DNA of 64,000 nt. It comes from Hyposmocoma kahamanoa (Eukaryota; Arthropoda; Insecta; Lepidoptera; Cosmopterigidae). The stretch is taken from the NCBI RefSeq assembly GCF_003589595.1, contig NW_020656077.1, forward strand, positions 356,256 to 420,255. Direction: 5' to 3'. Made by a program: the position numbers and the translations under genes. This document shows, piece after piece, positions 34,401-46,297 of this stretch. Each line of letters begins with the position of its first letter. The stretch's first letter is position 1. The notes below the pieces were generated by a model that was not told where the DNA came from, ran no database searches, and saw only the letters and a list, made by a program, of their open reading frames with translations.

Positions 34401-35189
34401 TTGCTGCTGCTAGCAGAGCTATGTTATTTCGTATATAATATGCCTATATATTTGGGAAATGATTCAAGTATTGTTAGGTATTTCTCGGTTTGTACGGTGA
34501 CTAAGTACAAAAGCAATAAAATAAGCTTCAAAGGGTTTGGATGGGGGTGGAACTATACAAAACTTTTATTCGATCGGGTTTCGATGATGCTGGGATTGGC
34601 CACATATATTGCACTCATTGTAGTATAGCTTTATAACTTAGTTATGTGGTCTTCCATTTTCGGCCAGTAGTAATGATTGGCAAGCGCCAGATAGCATTAA
34701 TGAGTACCAAGGTGGTTTGTTTTACCCTCGTGATATTTTTATATAATTTGCTGCTGCTTTAAATAATCTTTAATGGTCTCTAATTCCATTTTAGTGAGGA
34801 TAAGATTCATGGAAGAGTTTAAGTTTTTATAGTGTTTGAGTTAGAATTTGAGTTTTACTTGCTCTATATTACCGGGATAATTGAATATATTGCTAACTTT
34901 GAATATATTAACGTACATGTTTTTACCATCGGATTAACGTACTCTTTTACTGCATTTATCACGTTCTATTCAAGGTTGGATTGAGAAAGTTGAATTGTGG
35001 TTTTGGTGTGTTTCGAATGGCTTACTTGCTGTAGGCCGTTTTTTAATGTCACCTATTACTACAAAGCTTATCTATCTCTTGAAATTATTTAAGTGTTAAT
35101 CGGACATTGGTATTTCTAATATGGGGTTTTTGGTACTCGTGTAAGTAGTCTCTGAGTGGTTAAATGCAAGAGAGCTGGTCTCTTCATTG

Positions 35190-35775
35190 TGAATTTCAAC
35201 TCGTAACAGCGCATCGGAATTAAGATTACATTTACCCTGCTTGTAGACTACGGTATAGTTCTGGAGATATAATAGTATAAAGTCTGGAGTTTGACTTTTT
35301 TAAATACATAACCCACTAGTAGGACTCTATAATCGGTAACTATTTTAAATTTTCTGCCAAACAGTTATGGGCGTTGGTTGCCCAAACAATAGTCAAAAGT
35401 TCCTTCTCAATAGTACTGTATTTGATCTCGTGACTATTGATCGTTCTGGAAGCGTAAGCTATCAGTTCTGACAGAAGACCTATATTCACTTGCGGTAGCA
35501 CTGCACCTATAGCTAAATTTGAAGCGTTAATCTATTAAAATAAAGGCTTTGTTAAAGTCCGGGTACAGAAGGACAGGGTACTTGGTTAGTAAGGTTTAAC
35601 ATTTTTCAAAACATTCAATATAGTAATCGCCGTCTGGTCTCATTTTTCAGTTCTTCTTTAATCATTCTTTAATTTGGGAAAGTTTGGAATAAATTTTCGA
35701 TAGTACCCTACCAGTCCGAAGAAACATTTGATCTTAAATGCGTTTTTGAGGATAGGAAACATTTTTATTGCTTTA
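35190..35775 (-). pseudogene. gypsy RT end and RNase H
   Basis: On the minus strand FGLVGYYRKFIPNFPKL (the end of the RT domain) is followed by [11 protein letters not shown], then [20 protein letters not shown], then [10 protein letters not shown]. This is the Ty3/gypsy RNase H signature. VYKQGKCNLNSDALLRV ends it. The first active-site Asp position appears changed and frameshifts are present. The RT palm with its catalytic aspartates is missing. Confidence 0.75.
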
Positions 35776-36222
35776 GCTTGACATTTTTCATGAAACTCTT
35801 GCGGAGAGCTGGAATTCTCCATTAGAAGTGCTAAATCGTTACAGAGAGCGGTCTCATTTTTCTAACTCGTGAAATTATTTATTAACGCCTTACAAATACC
35901 TGCCCAGTCTTCTGGAATTCCGTGAGGGTTGATCAAATGCGCGACAGGTCCGGTTACCTTATTTAAAATGTCATTCAAGACAGCAAGGAGATTTTTGCGA
36001 CTCTCACTACTAAAATACAAGTTTGTTGCATAATTTAATAAAGCGAGTAAGGACATGTGGGTTCCCATCGAAATCGGGAATTAATCTAAGGGCTTTAACA
36101 ATTTTGTTCAAGTCCGTCATGACTGGGTTGTGCTCAAAATTACTGTAGTCACTATCGGTATTACTATCAATACAATGCAATTCTCTATTTACGTCTAGAG
36201 CACCGTGTTCCGTGATTGCCAT
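35776..36222 (-). pseudogene. gypsy gag fragment
   Basis: Two overlapping frames give KIVKALRLIPDFDGNPHVL, then PEDWAGICKALINNF and LCNDLALLMENSSSPQEFHE, which fit gag of insect gypsy-type elements. Directly after the EFHEKCQ block the sequence passes into the end of RT, so the protease and most of RT have been deleted. The frameshift near 36010-36068 breaks the gag. Confidence 0.65.
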
Positions 36223-36244
36223 GGATGGAAAATCTTAGAGCCTT

Positions 36245-37740
36245 ATAGGACTACATGAAAAGGAAGCACTTAAGAGATATTCTGTAGTATTCACGCATAC
36301 ATTCTGGATTTCGTCATCTCTCGACTATAGCACTTGTAGGTTCGGAATAGCCTACCAATATCTTGATTCACTGACTCTATTTGTTGTTGTACCGACTGCA
36401 CCAATAAAGAAAAGTACAGTTGGAGGTTGAAAAAAAATGAAATAAAAAACAAACAAATAAATCAGTTAGTAATTTAAACGCGGTGATAGTCATTTGGGTT
36501 AATTTTAATGATAATAATTGTAAAATGTAAGTTTCAAATTAATAATAAGAATAACTTTAATATAAGTGAATAGGACTTTATTCATCAAACACACATATCT
36601 TTAGAAAAATCACATGATACATACATACCTCTAAACTATGAGTATCTCAAATAAGAAAACAACAGTCGGTTGTTGCAAAAAAAGAAAACTTTGCAAACTA
36701 AATGTAATAGGTTAAATAAAAGTTGCAATATAAAGGTGTCCAGTGGTCAATATCAGAACGAAGAATGACTTAAAATGAAAATGAAAAATGTAATTGCATG
36801 TCGGGTGTCCAGTGGCGGCACGTTTCGCAGCGCCAGCCTCTTTTAGGCCCCTATTCATCAGCGACTATCATGTTACACAGACTCGTAACAACTCAATTTT
36901 TATTGTCAATGTTGATCAAAAGGAGCCTCAGCATAGTGGTGTTTTACATTTTGCGCGTGTGTTCTCTGTCGGACATTATCGGTAAATGATTACTAATTCT
37001 GAACAAAAGAATACTACAAAAGCAATTGTTGTTAATCAATAATATATAATAAATATACGAAAGTAAAAAAATACACAAAGTAAATTAGGGATAATGTCAT
37101 TTAAAAATTCGTACCCTGTGGAGTACATTTTTTTAGTCAATACGTTGTTTAATTGTTTTTTAAATTACGTTAATTTTTTTTTTTCAGACCTTAGTACCTT
37201 CGGTAAATTATTGTATTTTTTAGTGCCATTACAAAAATGCTTTTATGCATAACGGTAGTTTTTGAAGTGTTCAAACGAAGTTAGTCATAATATCTGTCAG
37301 TGGGTTTAAAGTTCGCGTGGCCAAGTGTGGGTGCATACGGACGTAAGAGCATTAGATTTAATGTTAAAACTTAAACCTGGAATGGAATTTATTGAAATCA
37401 GTAGAAAATACCGCAATTAGCAACACAAAGGATATACGTTTTTGGCCGAGTACAGGTATCGTAGAAATCTCATCATAACCTACTTTTTACTAGTTTTTTG
37501 AGACAACCACATGTGTGAACAGCAAGAGTTAAAAACCAATAATTGTATGTTATACGGAAGTCTTGTTGATATGTATGTAATAAACTTCTTTCCAATGCCT
37601 AACTTAAAATTTTTTTTAAGCGTTGTCGCAGCAGTTTCCAAAGCCCTCCGCCCCGTTAGGTACTTTTGAAGTTTGGTTGATTATGTTGGAAAAAATTTCA
37701 AACTTTTTTAAGTAACGTCGATGAGATATAATTTCATATA
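36245..37740. other. AT-rich sequence, nothing recognised
   Basis: A small GC-rich patch at 36800-36860 is open in two frames but shows no domain. No RNA gene or repeat partner was seen. Confidence 0.4.
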
Positions 37741-37749
37741 CATATCATT

Positions 37750-37820
37750 ATCACTACCAATCTTCGTTCCGCTGCTGGACACGGGCCTCCTATTGTCAGC
37801 GATCCAAGACTAATTAGCAG
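37750..37820. repeat. Short dispersed repeat fragment
   Basis: The phrase 'ccgctgctggacacgggcct' is one I associate with common lepidopteran LINE-derived repeats. Only about 70 bp is present. Confidence 0.35.
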
Positions 37821-38544
37821 AGATTATAGTTTCACGGAGACTGTTAAAATGGAAATGCGTTAGAACAAGTTAGTGATTTGGTCAAATCCCTCATCTAGTT
37901 TAGTGAAATGACCAAAAGTTTTAGCAATCAATCATTGGCCAATCGCAGTCATATGTTGGATGTTGCCGCTTTTCTAACTTTCTTTAACCGAGGTCATTGA
38001 TGTTTGTATACATTTTTATATTAAATAAATATGTTTAGTATCTTGGAAATGTTATTTTTGTCAATACACTAAGCCAGATCAGGATTTTTAGCTGCAATTA
38101 AACCGACAAACAAGCGAATATAATATGATGAAATACTTAGATATTTTAAGTATTAATTTCTAGAATTTAATTTATATGTAGTGGCAAACTATGCGCCCTT
38201 ATTCCTTGTGACATCCATTCAAACGAATTTAAAATTTGAAATCCCCATTACAGTTAGATCCAGTAAACACGCAGTATATTTGTGTACAGATAAATTGTGT
38301 TATTTTAAGTATCCTAAGGTCTTTTTATTTTGTGTTACTTTAAGCCCCGAGTAATTGCTTGGTGCTGAGTAATTACAAGCGACAAAATGTTATTTGTAAA
38401 TAAATATACTAATTGTGTAAGTTGTCTTGACTAACCAAGTCAAGAATACAGATGCAGACGGAAAAAATATTATCTTCTAGTCGTTTTCTGAATAATAGTT
38501 TTATTATATTTCTGAACCGTGTCAGTACAGTACTCGATCAAACA

Positions 38545-38563
38545 CCTAACCTAACCTAACCTA
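38545..38563. repeat. Interstitial (CCTAA)n, insect telomere-type motif
   Basis: Three and a partial unit of CCTAA match the TTAGG telomeric repeat of most insects. With so few units this may be chance or a site-specific retroelement target. Confidence 0.5.
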
Positions 38564-38592
38564 TTTCTGACACCGTACCTAATTTTGAATTT

Positions 38593-38768
38593 ACAGGCAC
38601 ATGGGACTTGTCAACTTACGTCTCAGGGTGATGGGCGCGGTGGAAGTGCCCCATAAGATCTTTGAGTTTAAAGCTCTGAGTGGCACTGCAACTATTGTGG
38701 ATAGGCGTGTCGCTTACCACCAGGCGCACGACTTGTTCGTCCTGTCACTTAGTATTATAAAAAAGAAA
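38593..38768 (+). repeat. Family A copy, 5'-truncated
   Basis: It starts at 'caggcacatgggacttgtca' and ends 'tcacttagtattataaaaaa'. A family D SINE follows within a few bases, the same order as at 21121-21665. The plus-strand open frame 38601-38909 runs across both repeats and is not a gene. Confidence 0.7.
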
Positions 38769-38774
38769 AAAATA

Positions 38775-39102
38775 GCGACATCTCTAGCCGGGGTGGTAGC
38801 TGTAAAAGTATCTAACTGGGGAAAGAAATCTCATACATTTCACATAGATAGAGCTACGGCTAAAAAGTCGTTGAAAAACCAAATACAAAGATACGACGCA
38901 AGCACATAGAAAAACTCGTGAGGTCTGCTGGCTCGTTCCTTGGCTTAGTTAGTATAGCGTCTGGCAAGTCGTCGGTGCGAATCCGGCCGGATCGAAGGAA
39001 TTTTTTTGAGTGTTCGATCTTTGTATTAATAATTATAAGCAACTAGTGGAGTAACTTCACATAAAAATAATTGAATATCAATTCAATGAAAATTAAAAAA
39101 AA
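38775..39102 (+). repeat. tRNA-derived SINE, family D, full-length candidate
   Basis: A 5' block ('gcgacatctctagccgggg' to 'gttgaaaaaccaaatac') precedes the tRNA-like head with A box TGGCTTAGTTAG (38941) and a B-box GGTGCGAATCC. Then come 'tgtattaataattataagca', 'ctagtggagtaacttcacat' and an A-rich tail. The copy at 62850-63275 shares both the 5' block and the tail. Confidence 0.65.
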
Positions 39103-39139
39103 AATACTTATGTTTTCCGAGGGTTGTGAATTGTGAACC

Positions 39140-39315
39140 TTCTCCGACATGCAAGTTTCATCACGATCTTTTCCCTCACCAAAAAGGTCATGGTAAATTT
39201 CAAATTAAATTTCGAACATAAATGCCGACAAACTCAGTGGCGAACCCGAATTCGAACTCACAGCCTCTGCTTGAGAGGCGATAGGTCAAATCATTAGGCT
39301 CTCACGGCTCCAATC
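39140..39315 (-). repeat. tRNA-derived SINE, family E
   Basis: The minus strand begins 'ggagccgtgagagcctaatg', has the A-box-like segment and then GAGTTCGAATTC as the B box, and continues into a body ending near 39140. A fragment of the same head lies at 345-396. Confidence 0.6.
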
Positions 39316-39319
39316 AACA

Positions 39320-40200
39320 GAATTAAATCAAAATATTGTTCTGAAAAAGAGTATCAAAATTCGTTAGTCGGTATATCAACTAACATCCGTTAAAACGATC
39401 ATTAGTATGTAGCTATGGCGCCGTTAAGGCTATGACGTCACAAACAAATACTACCGTTTTTTTCTAACCTCTGATTTCTTGCTTTGTAATTATTTTGTTT
39501 TTCAACGGACTCAATTCAGTTTTCAAATTGTACCATTAATATTATATTTATTATTTGAAAGTAATCATATTATTTACTTGTTCGTGGGTAGTCAAGTTCG
39601 TGTCATGCAACTACTACTATTTTTGTAGTTGGTAGTTGCAACGAAAAACTACCTCATTATGTATTATTGATATGATTATCGCGCGAGATCTAGTTATTTC
39701 TAGAATTACTTCCACATTAATCGGAACCCTCGATAGTTTACATTTGATTCTGGCGAGGGGTCAGCTACCTTTAGCTATTCCTTTTATATTACACGCTTTC
39801 GAAACAGTATCAGCAGACCAAGCTGATTACGGTTGGGAATGAAAGGGGCTTCATAAGATTGAAGAATCTATTCTACTTAAACTGTCGTCCCTATGAACAT
39901 AAAATATTCTGTAAGCGGACCAAAGTAGGAAAGAACTCACATACATTAATAAGTTAGCACATCTTGCTTTGGCGCTTTCAAACGAATGAACAAATCCCTG
40001 GCAGTGGACAAGTCACTCACGTAATAACGTTAATTAATGTAATAAAATATACAGGGGTTAATGAAAAGGAGTCGACTCAAATGAACGAAACATGCATGTC
40101 CCGAACAAAAGGGATAAGTTTATATCTTATAGGTATATTTATATTGAGTCTTACAATATTTCCCGTAGCGGAATAATCTGATTTGGACTCTAATTTCGGG
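39320..40200. other. AT-rich sequence, nothing recognised
   Basis: Short frames at 39636-39842 and 39964-40176 show no domain or conserved motif. Confidence 0.35.
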
Positions 40201-40235
40201 GTATAAGGTTGCGACTGAGTGATAATAGAAGTTGG

Positions 40236-40356
40236 TACGAATATATAGAACGTTCCTGTTGCCGAAGCCCGCTGATTTTCAGTCAGTACGCGTGCGGCGC
40301 CACTTTCGACGGTGCGCCTCGCGACGCTCTCTCCTGAAACATCCCCGCGCTTTGTA
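40236..40356 (+). promoter_or_regulatory. Candidate core promoter and GC-rich 5' UTR
   Basis: A TATA-like 'atatatag' (40241-40248) is followed about 35 bp later by two overlapping arthropod-type initiators (TCAGT at 40279 and 40283) and then about 75 bp of CpG-rich sequence in an AT-rich neighbourhood. The TATA-initiator spacing is slightly long. If real, it could start an alternative transcript feeding the exon at 57399 or the gene's later exons. No spliced product can be shown from sequence alone. Confidence 0.25.
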
Positions 40357-40359
40357 TTC

Positions 40360-43315
40360 GCAAATTAAAAACTACTAAAATTGACATAAATACTTACTTA
40401 TAGTAACAAAAATCTTAATTTCTGGTTCAAGCACCTTCTGCATTTACCTCAGTTGGCACAACTTGAGGACCATAACTCTAATTCGATAGTAATCGGTTGG
40501 TGTTCGACTATGGTTTACAAATAACGATACAAAAATAGTGTTTTATATGTGTTTTACGGTACAGATCGGCATGGCGGTTTCTCGTAACGCATACTGCGTG
40601 TACTCAATCTGTTTCGAAATTATGTTTTGGTAGTTCACGTCTTTTAGCAATTTTTAATATAATTTTTTCGTCGGACTGTTGAGATTTGTTACTTTGTAAT
40701 CTCAAGTTCATTACATAGTTTTAGCTAACAGTATATTTGCGAATGCATATTTGAGCGTTTTTCAACTGTTTTGCAAAGTTTTTTGAGAGTAAGTTTTGCA
40801 CGTTGTTCTCCATAAAAAGTTTATAACAAATAGTATTGTTTTTATCACTTTTGTACCTACTTGTTTGAGTTATTTAAATTTGTACAAAAATTTTATTATT
40901 TCTTATAACCGTAGGTGTACAATACGATCATGGAGTAAATTATTCAGTATTAAGACGGATCAGTTTTTGTCTACAGTTTTTTCAAGAAAGTAGTAAATGT
41001 AATGATAAAAACTACAGCAGATGTGTCTGCAAAGCTACATCCAAGACGTCAAACAAGGCGTGGTAGAATATTTTCCTGAAACTTTTCCAGTTACCAACTG
41101 TTTTCCATACGTCCTTGAAACTTCGCTTTCTCCAAAGTCTCTCTCCCCTCACCGCGACCGCTTCATAGCTCTCAAGAGAATTATAATTTTTGCACGTGTT
41201 ACACTTTGTGGATATTCTTTCAAATATTCACGGTTTTTACTTGTTTCCTGTTCGTAGCCTAAGACAGACTCAAAGTTAATGGTCTGGTGACCGTAAATGT
41301 AAACTTATTTAAGAACTTGTCTAATGAATAAGTTTACGTTACTTTAAAAGACAATCCATTATCTTCTTAAAAACCTATCCCAGTTTCTTGCGAATTTGTC
41401 TGCTTTCTAATAATTAAAGTTGTTTGATATATATTCTGAAATCCATGCAAAATATAAACGAATTTCCAAATTAGTTTACAACAAAATGGCAGGACTCCTT
41501 TGACTTAATAATCGACGTACTTAAGCGCATCCCACACGTCGTTTCGCTGTACAAGACGTACCGCAGTATCGCGCAGTTTGCGATAAGGATTTTATTCTGC
41601 CTGCCAGCCGTGCCGTTTCGCTGTCGCTTAAACGAATTGTAAAGCCACTGGTCGCCATAAAAAAAGGTAAAGTGTTGTGAACTGTGAATGTTAAAGTTTT
41701 TCAGTGATTGTTTTGTATTTTCAATAACGTCAAAAAACGACATATTCCTAGAATAGAGAAGAAGTAGAAATAAGCGTCTTAATTTCATTCGCTTATTGTT
41801 ATGATGCAACTTCTTTTATAATAAAACATTTAGAATTAAGTTATTTCTTAGGAAAACGAAGTAATATACTGTAATTTAACAGTACTCTCTATACCATGAG
41901 ACACAAACTCATGGAAGTCTGTAAAGTACTTTCTTTAGTAAAAACGTATTTCTTCTGAATGATAGTTTTATTAGAAATTATGGTACTTAACGCTAAAAGC
42001 GGAACTGTCCCTTTTGGATTAGGGTCTTGTCGAAAGTAGGTATTCATAGATTCCAGATAAGTAACATCGATACTAGAGATGGGATTGGAACAAAATCTAT
42101 GTCGACAGGCAAAAAAATCGTGAATACAATTCGCTAAAGTAACTGTTCGGTGATATAGATTTAAGTACATTGCTTTTCTACGTCCAGCTTTTAAAACCAT
42201 GACATGGTGTTATATATATTTTGGCAAAGTATTATGTCATAGTTTACTTGTTTATTTCAAATCACGTCATAAAGCACAATATAATCTTTAAAAAACGAAG
42301 TTCGATGTCAACGACTTTGGCATCAATTAATAGCCAGCTGATTTCGAGAAATCAGAAACTTATTGCAAAGACATCAAATAAACTTGTATGCCAAACTCAG
42401 CATGGTCGTGAAGGTATCAAGGGACATGACCCGGGACCAATTATTCCAGGGTAGGCATACACAAGAAGGTCTCCGACTTCAGAGTACGAACACGACTGAA
42501 ATTGGCAGATGCTTCGCATAGGCCTAGCAATGCCCGCCCTATCTGGGTACTTACAGTTTGGACATCATTAGCTTTTGTGTCATGGTAATTGATATTCTCT
42601 AGCGAGCAAGTGAAAATTGAAGATTTGCTAAAACATTTGTTTGTCCATTCTGCTTATTTCCTGTATTTTTAATCGGTAGAGTCAATTATGAATTAGAGGT
42701 ATTCTTGTTATGTGTTTCTGCGGAGAAATAAAATACAGGTTGGACAATGCATCCCAATTTCTTTACCTGCAGTTGTTTTCTTTGGATGTTTTATTTGTGG
42801 TGTCTCTGTACGACTCAATATCAGTCATCAGAATCGAGAGAGTTAATTTAGCTAAACTAAAGAATAACGTGAACCTTCCCTTCTACAATTCCGCGGCTTT
42901 TCGAAACTGATTCTATTCGTATTGATTTGTTTATATTTTATAATAACGTAATCGATCTCTAAACTGGGCAACGTTATTCCTTTTTTTACTTTTTTAATTT
43001 ATGATAGTTGCTGTCAGTTATATACCTCGCGTAGTTTCCTTAGTTCAAATTCATGAACATGATTTTCAAGTTATACTGTGTTGCTATCCTTTATATGTTG
43101 TTGTATCCTTTTCTACCATTATCCCATTTCCCAATGTTCACGTTATTCTTTAGTTTAGCTAAATTATCTCCCTCAATTTCGATCACTGAAGTGCGTATTA
43201 TTTATTGAAATTTGCGGACATTGGCGACAAATTATTATTTCCTCTTAAATATTTGCTACAAATTATTGTCCCAAAAGATAATATTGTAGTTGGGTTTCTA
43301 AAGGTACATACTTAG
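40360..43315. other. AT-rich sequence, nothing recognised
   Basis: Open frames here (for example minus 41471-41809 and minus 41889-42200) have no family signature. A modest GC rise at 42390-42540 was not assignable. Confidence 0.35.
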
Positions 43316-43318
43316 CTT

Positions 43319-43548
43319 TTTTTTTTTTTTTTTTTTATATAACGCACACACTCAACATAGCCCCGCACTAGGGAAACCCTGTGTCGCGGGTGCCATGGAC
43401 ACACATATAGACAACCACAAATTACACCCAAACTCACGAGAGAAATAATTGTAGGCCATACAAATATTTCTCCCGGCCCGGGAATCGAACCTGGGACCTC
43501 TGCGTGGCAGTCCGACATGGTAACCGTTCGGCCACGGAGGCAGTTAAA
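43319..43548 (-). repeat. tRNA-derived SINE, family B, best copy
   Basis: The minus strand gives an A box (TGGCCGAACGG), a B box (GGTTCGATTCC), the body 'atttctctcgtgagtttggg' and 'acccgcgacacagggtttcc', and an 18-base A-run at the end. It is the most complete family B member here. The open frame 43312-43518 is the SINE itself. Confidence 0.8.
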
Positions 43549-44377
43549 TAGCTGCTTAAATACTTTAGCTATTTAAAAAATAAACATGAGACAACCTATA
43601 GTTTGGAATGTTCAGAAAATAAACATTAAAACAATAAATGTTAGATGCATTGATGACGAAATGGATATGTCCATTCTAAAAAAATTTCATACTTTAGGTA
43701 AATTAACTCTCTGAAATCCGATCACTACTCATTATTTAGCGTGTAAGCTGGCATGATTCTATCTATACTAACTGTTTTCTTTAAAAGATCCTGTATAGAG
43801 TAGGTTTAATTACTTTATCGCATCGGATAAATACGTGAGTTTTTAAGTTTGGATGCACACCTATGTTTCTTGTCTTATTTCTCTCTGGGTGTAGCAGATA
43901 ACGATGTATTTTTTTGTTTCGTTATCTATGATTTCTTGCGCTGACGGCTCAAAGAAATCGCCGGGCAATCTTATCGTTTTTCTGTAGATCATTTCTGCTG
44001 CATTGCTTGAGTGTAGTCTTTTAGGCATACTCGTAAGCTAAGTAAAACCGATTGTAATTCTGGTACCCCTTTCCTCTACATATAAAGGCTGTTTTAAGCG
44101 AGCGGTGCCTCCATTTTGTCATTTCATTCGCTTGTGTGTGGTATACCGTGGTTCTTATTTTTGTAATACATGTTAACTTCCGAATGGTGATACAGTGTGT
44201 CTATGTACTTCCGTTTACATGTAAAACCGCTAGGTGGCGTTGGTGCGGTTAACTGCCAAATTTAAACGCTCCGCTGATTTTAATTATAAAAACACTTAAA
44301 ATTAAACAATTAATTATTTTACGAGTGTTCAGTTCTTCTAAGTTTTGATGTGTGACAACGCTCCATATCTATTGTGA

Positions 44378-45336
44378 TTGTATAAGGTGATTCATGTAAA
44401 AATATCGAGTGATCATAATGGCTATACTGATATATATAGATATACTGCAGAAATTGAAAGGTTAGTGGAAGTCCTATCTCATGTAGAAAAGAAAATTACA
44501 GACATGGTTAAAGAACTGACTACATGTCATGATGTTATATTAAAACAACAAGCCTGCATTATATCACAAGAAGAGAAAATTTAAAAAAACACAAGCTTAC
44601 TAAATGACATTATGAACAACTTACTTGACAAAACTGAAAGGCCAACATATGTTCCTGCATGTCTTGGCAACTGCACCATGTCACTTAATAACTCAGGACC
44701 ACAAGGCACTACTATAACGGCTGAGAATAACCAAGGTATCTATATTTCACCAGTACACAAAGACACTAGGTCAACTTTTCCAAAAACCGAAGAAATGGTA
44801 CCAAAATCAGTTACTGAAAAGATGAGTCGAGACAACAGCCGTTAAAAGGTGCTAAGCTCAACTCCGAGGGCCGAGGGGTCAAAGAAATGATTGGCCAACG
44901 ACAGATTCCCTGCTCGAAGATAAGCCAGAAAGATGTGCGGCTATCAAGTTATATTACAGCGGCAAGACGTAAAGCAGTATCCCCTTTGTCCCTTACGTTG
45001 ACTCCAAATCCAACTCCTGCACAAAATGTTCAGCATTCAACTGAGTTCCAGGCCACCTCCCAGTTAGTCTAAAGTATATTAAGGGCTGCACCACCTCGTA
45101 TCGTGACTCTTCATCTATTCAACTTCAGCGAGGATACACAGCCAGATGACATCTTATGCCACCTTGAATCACATCTCGGAATAACAACGGCAAAATGTGA
45201 CCAACTGCCGACACGAGTGAAATACTCATCTTTTAAACTTGACGTACCAAATAATAAGGTAAAATTAATTCGTGACATAAATTATGGCCTGAGGGTACCT
45301 CTATTCGTAAATATAACACTATTCACAAAAATCTAA
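44378..45336 (+). pseudogene. LINE ORF1 remnant
   Basis: Four successive short frames carry a heptad-like ERLVEVLSHVEKKITDMVKE segment, which fits the ORF1 coiled coil. The last ends with VKYSSFKLDVPNNKVKLI, resembling the C-terminal nucleic-acid-binding region of such ORF1 proteins. Internal stops near 44582, 44843 and 45070 separate them. Confidence 0.5.
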
Positions 45337-45429
45337 ATTCCAGTTCAAAAAACTAATTATAAACACCGACACCATGCCCGTTTCAAGTCGTGTTTAATAA
45401 ACTAGCTGAATTTATAATAATACATCAAA

Positions 45430-45960
45430 ATGTGCGATCTATCACTGTTAAAACTGGTTTGCTAAACCTACTAACAAGCGAACACGAGCCCGATGTATTA
45501 GCTTGTCCGAGACATGGTGTAGGTACAATGAAATAAAACATGTAGGGCTTTGTGGGTACACCCTTGCAAACAACTTCTGTCGTGAAACCATTGAACACGG
45601 TGGTGTTGCATTGTATGTACGCGATAGTTTACTATATAAATAGAGAAACGACCTACAAAGCCTTGCTGTTGAGTATCAATGTGAATTCACTGTTATCGAA
45701 ATTTTGCAAATAAAACATAATCATAGCCGCATATCGAACTGGAGAAAGTGATTTCACAACATTTTTATTTACAATGGAATTATTGTTTAGTAAGCTAATT
45801 GACGAAAACAAAAGGTTTATTATGGTCGGCGATCTAAATGTGGATTATTTGACTACAAATCCTTTGAGAACTAGACTAGATGAGTTATTAGATAGTTATG
45901 GTTAAAAAAATTTAATAAGTTTCGCAACGCGAGTGTGCGAAACCTGTTCAACTTCCATTG
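45430..45960 (+). pseudogene. LINE apurinic-type endonuclease remnant
   Basis: EHEPDVLA, followed by a Trp-less region where LSETW is expected, then GYTLANNFCRETIEHGGVAL and later VGDLNVDYLT, correspond to endonuclease motifs (the last is the GDFN-type motif). A frameshift near 45505 and stops near 45642 and 45903 inactivate it. Confidence 0.65.
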
Positions 45961-46297
45961 ACTGCGCTGTAGTGGCCTGTATGTAACGACGACAGTGTAA
46001 TCGCATCACCAATTGACACCACGATTAGTGTTCACAGCGCTCAGCGTTATGTGTTGAAGACAAGTCCTAATGAGAACATTCCGCACAACGTGAATATTGA
46101 ACGTAGAATATTCCGATCAGGTGCAAATTATTCCTTTTATATTGACATTGAAAATTATAATTGGAATTTTATATTTGACATTACATTGGACATTAATGAA
46201 AAATATAGTAAATTGATTCGTATTTTGACATATTATTTAAATGTTCATTTTCCTATAAAAAAATATATTTTTAAAAAAGAATAACCCCACTCCGTGG

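Larger units (their letters stand above)
33700..36240 (-). mobile_element. Ty3/gypsy LTR retrotransposon relic, internally deleted
   Basis: On the minus strand the order is gag (36222 to ~35780), RT connection and RNase H (~35775 to ~35190), then integrase (~34400 to ~33740), as in Ty3/gypsy. No LTR pair or envelope frame was recognised. The element is full of stops and frameshifts and is interrupted by a hAT MITE at 33981-34266. It is not functional. Confidence 0.75.

Noticed and set aside
38601..38909. A 102-codon open frame
   Set aside because: It spans a family A repeat and the start of a family D SINE.
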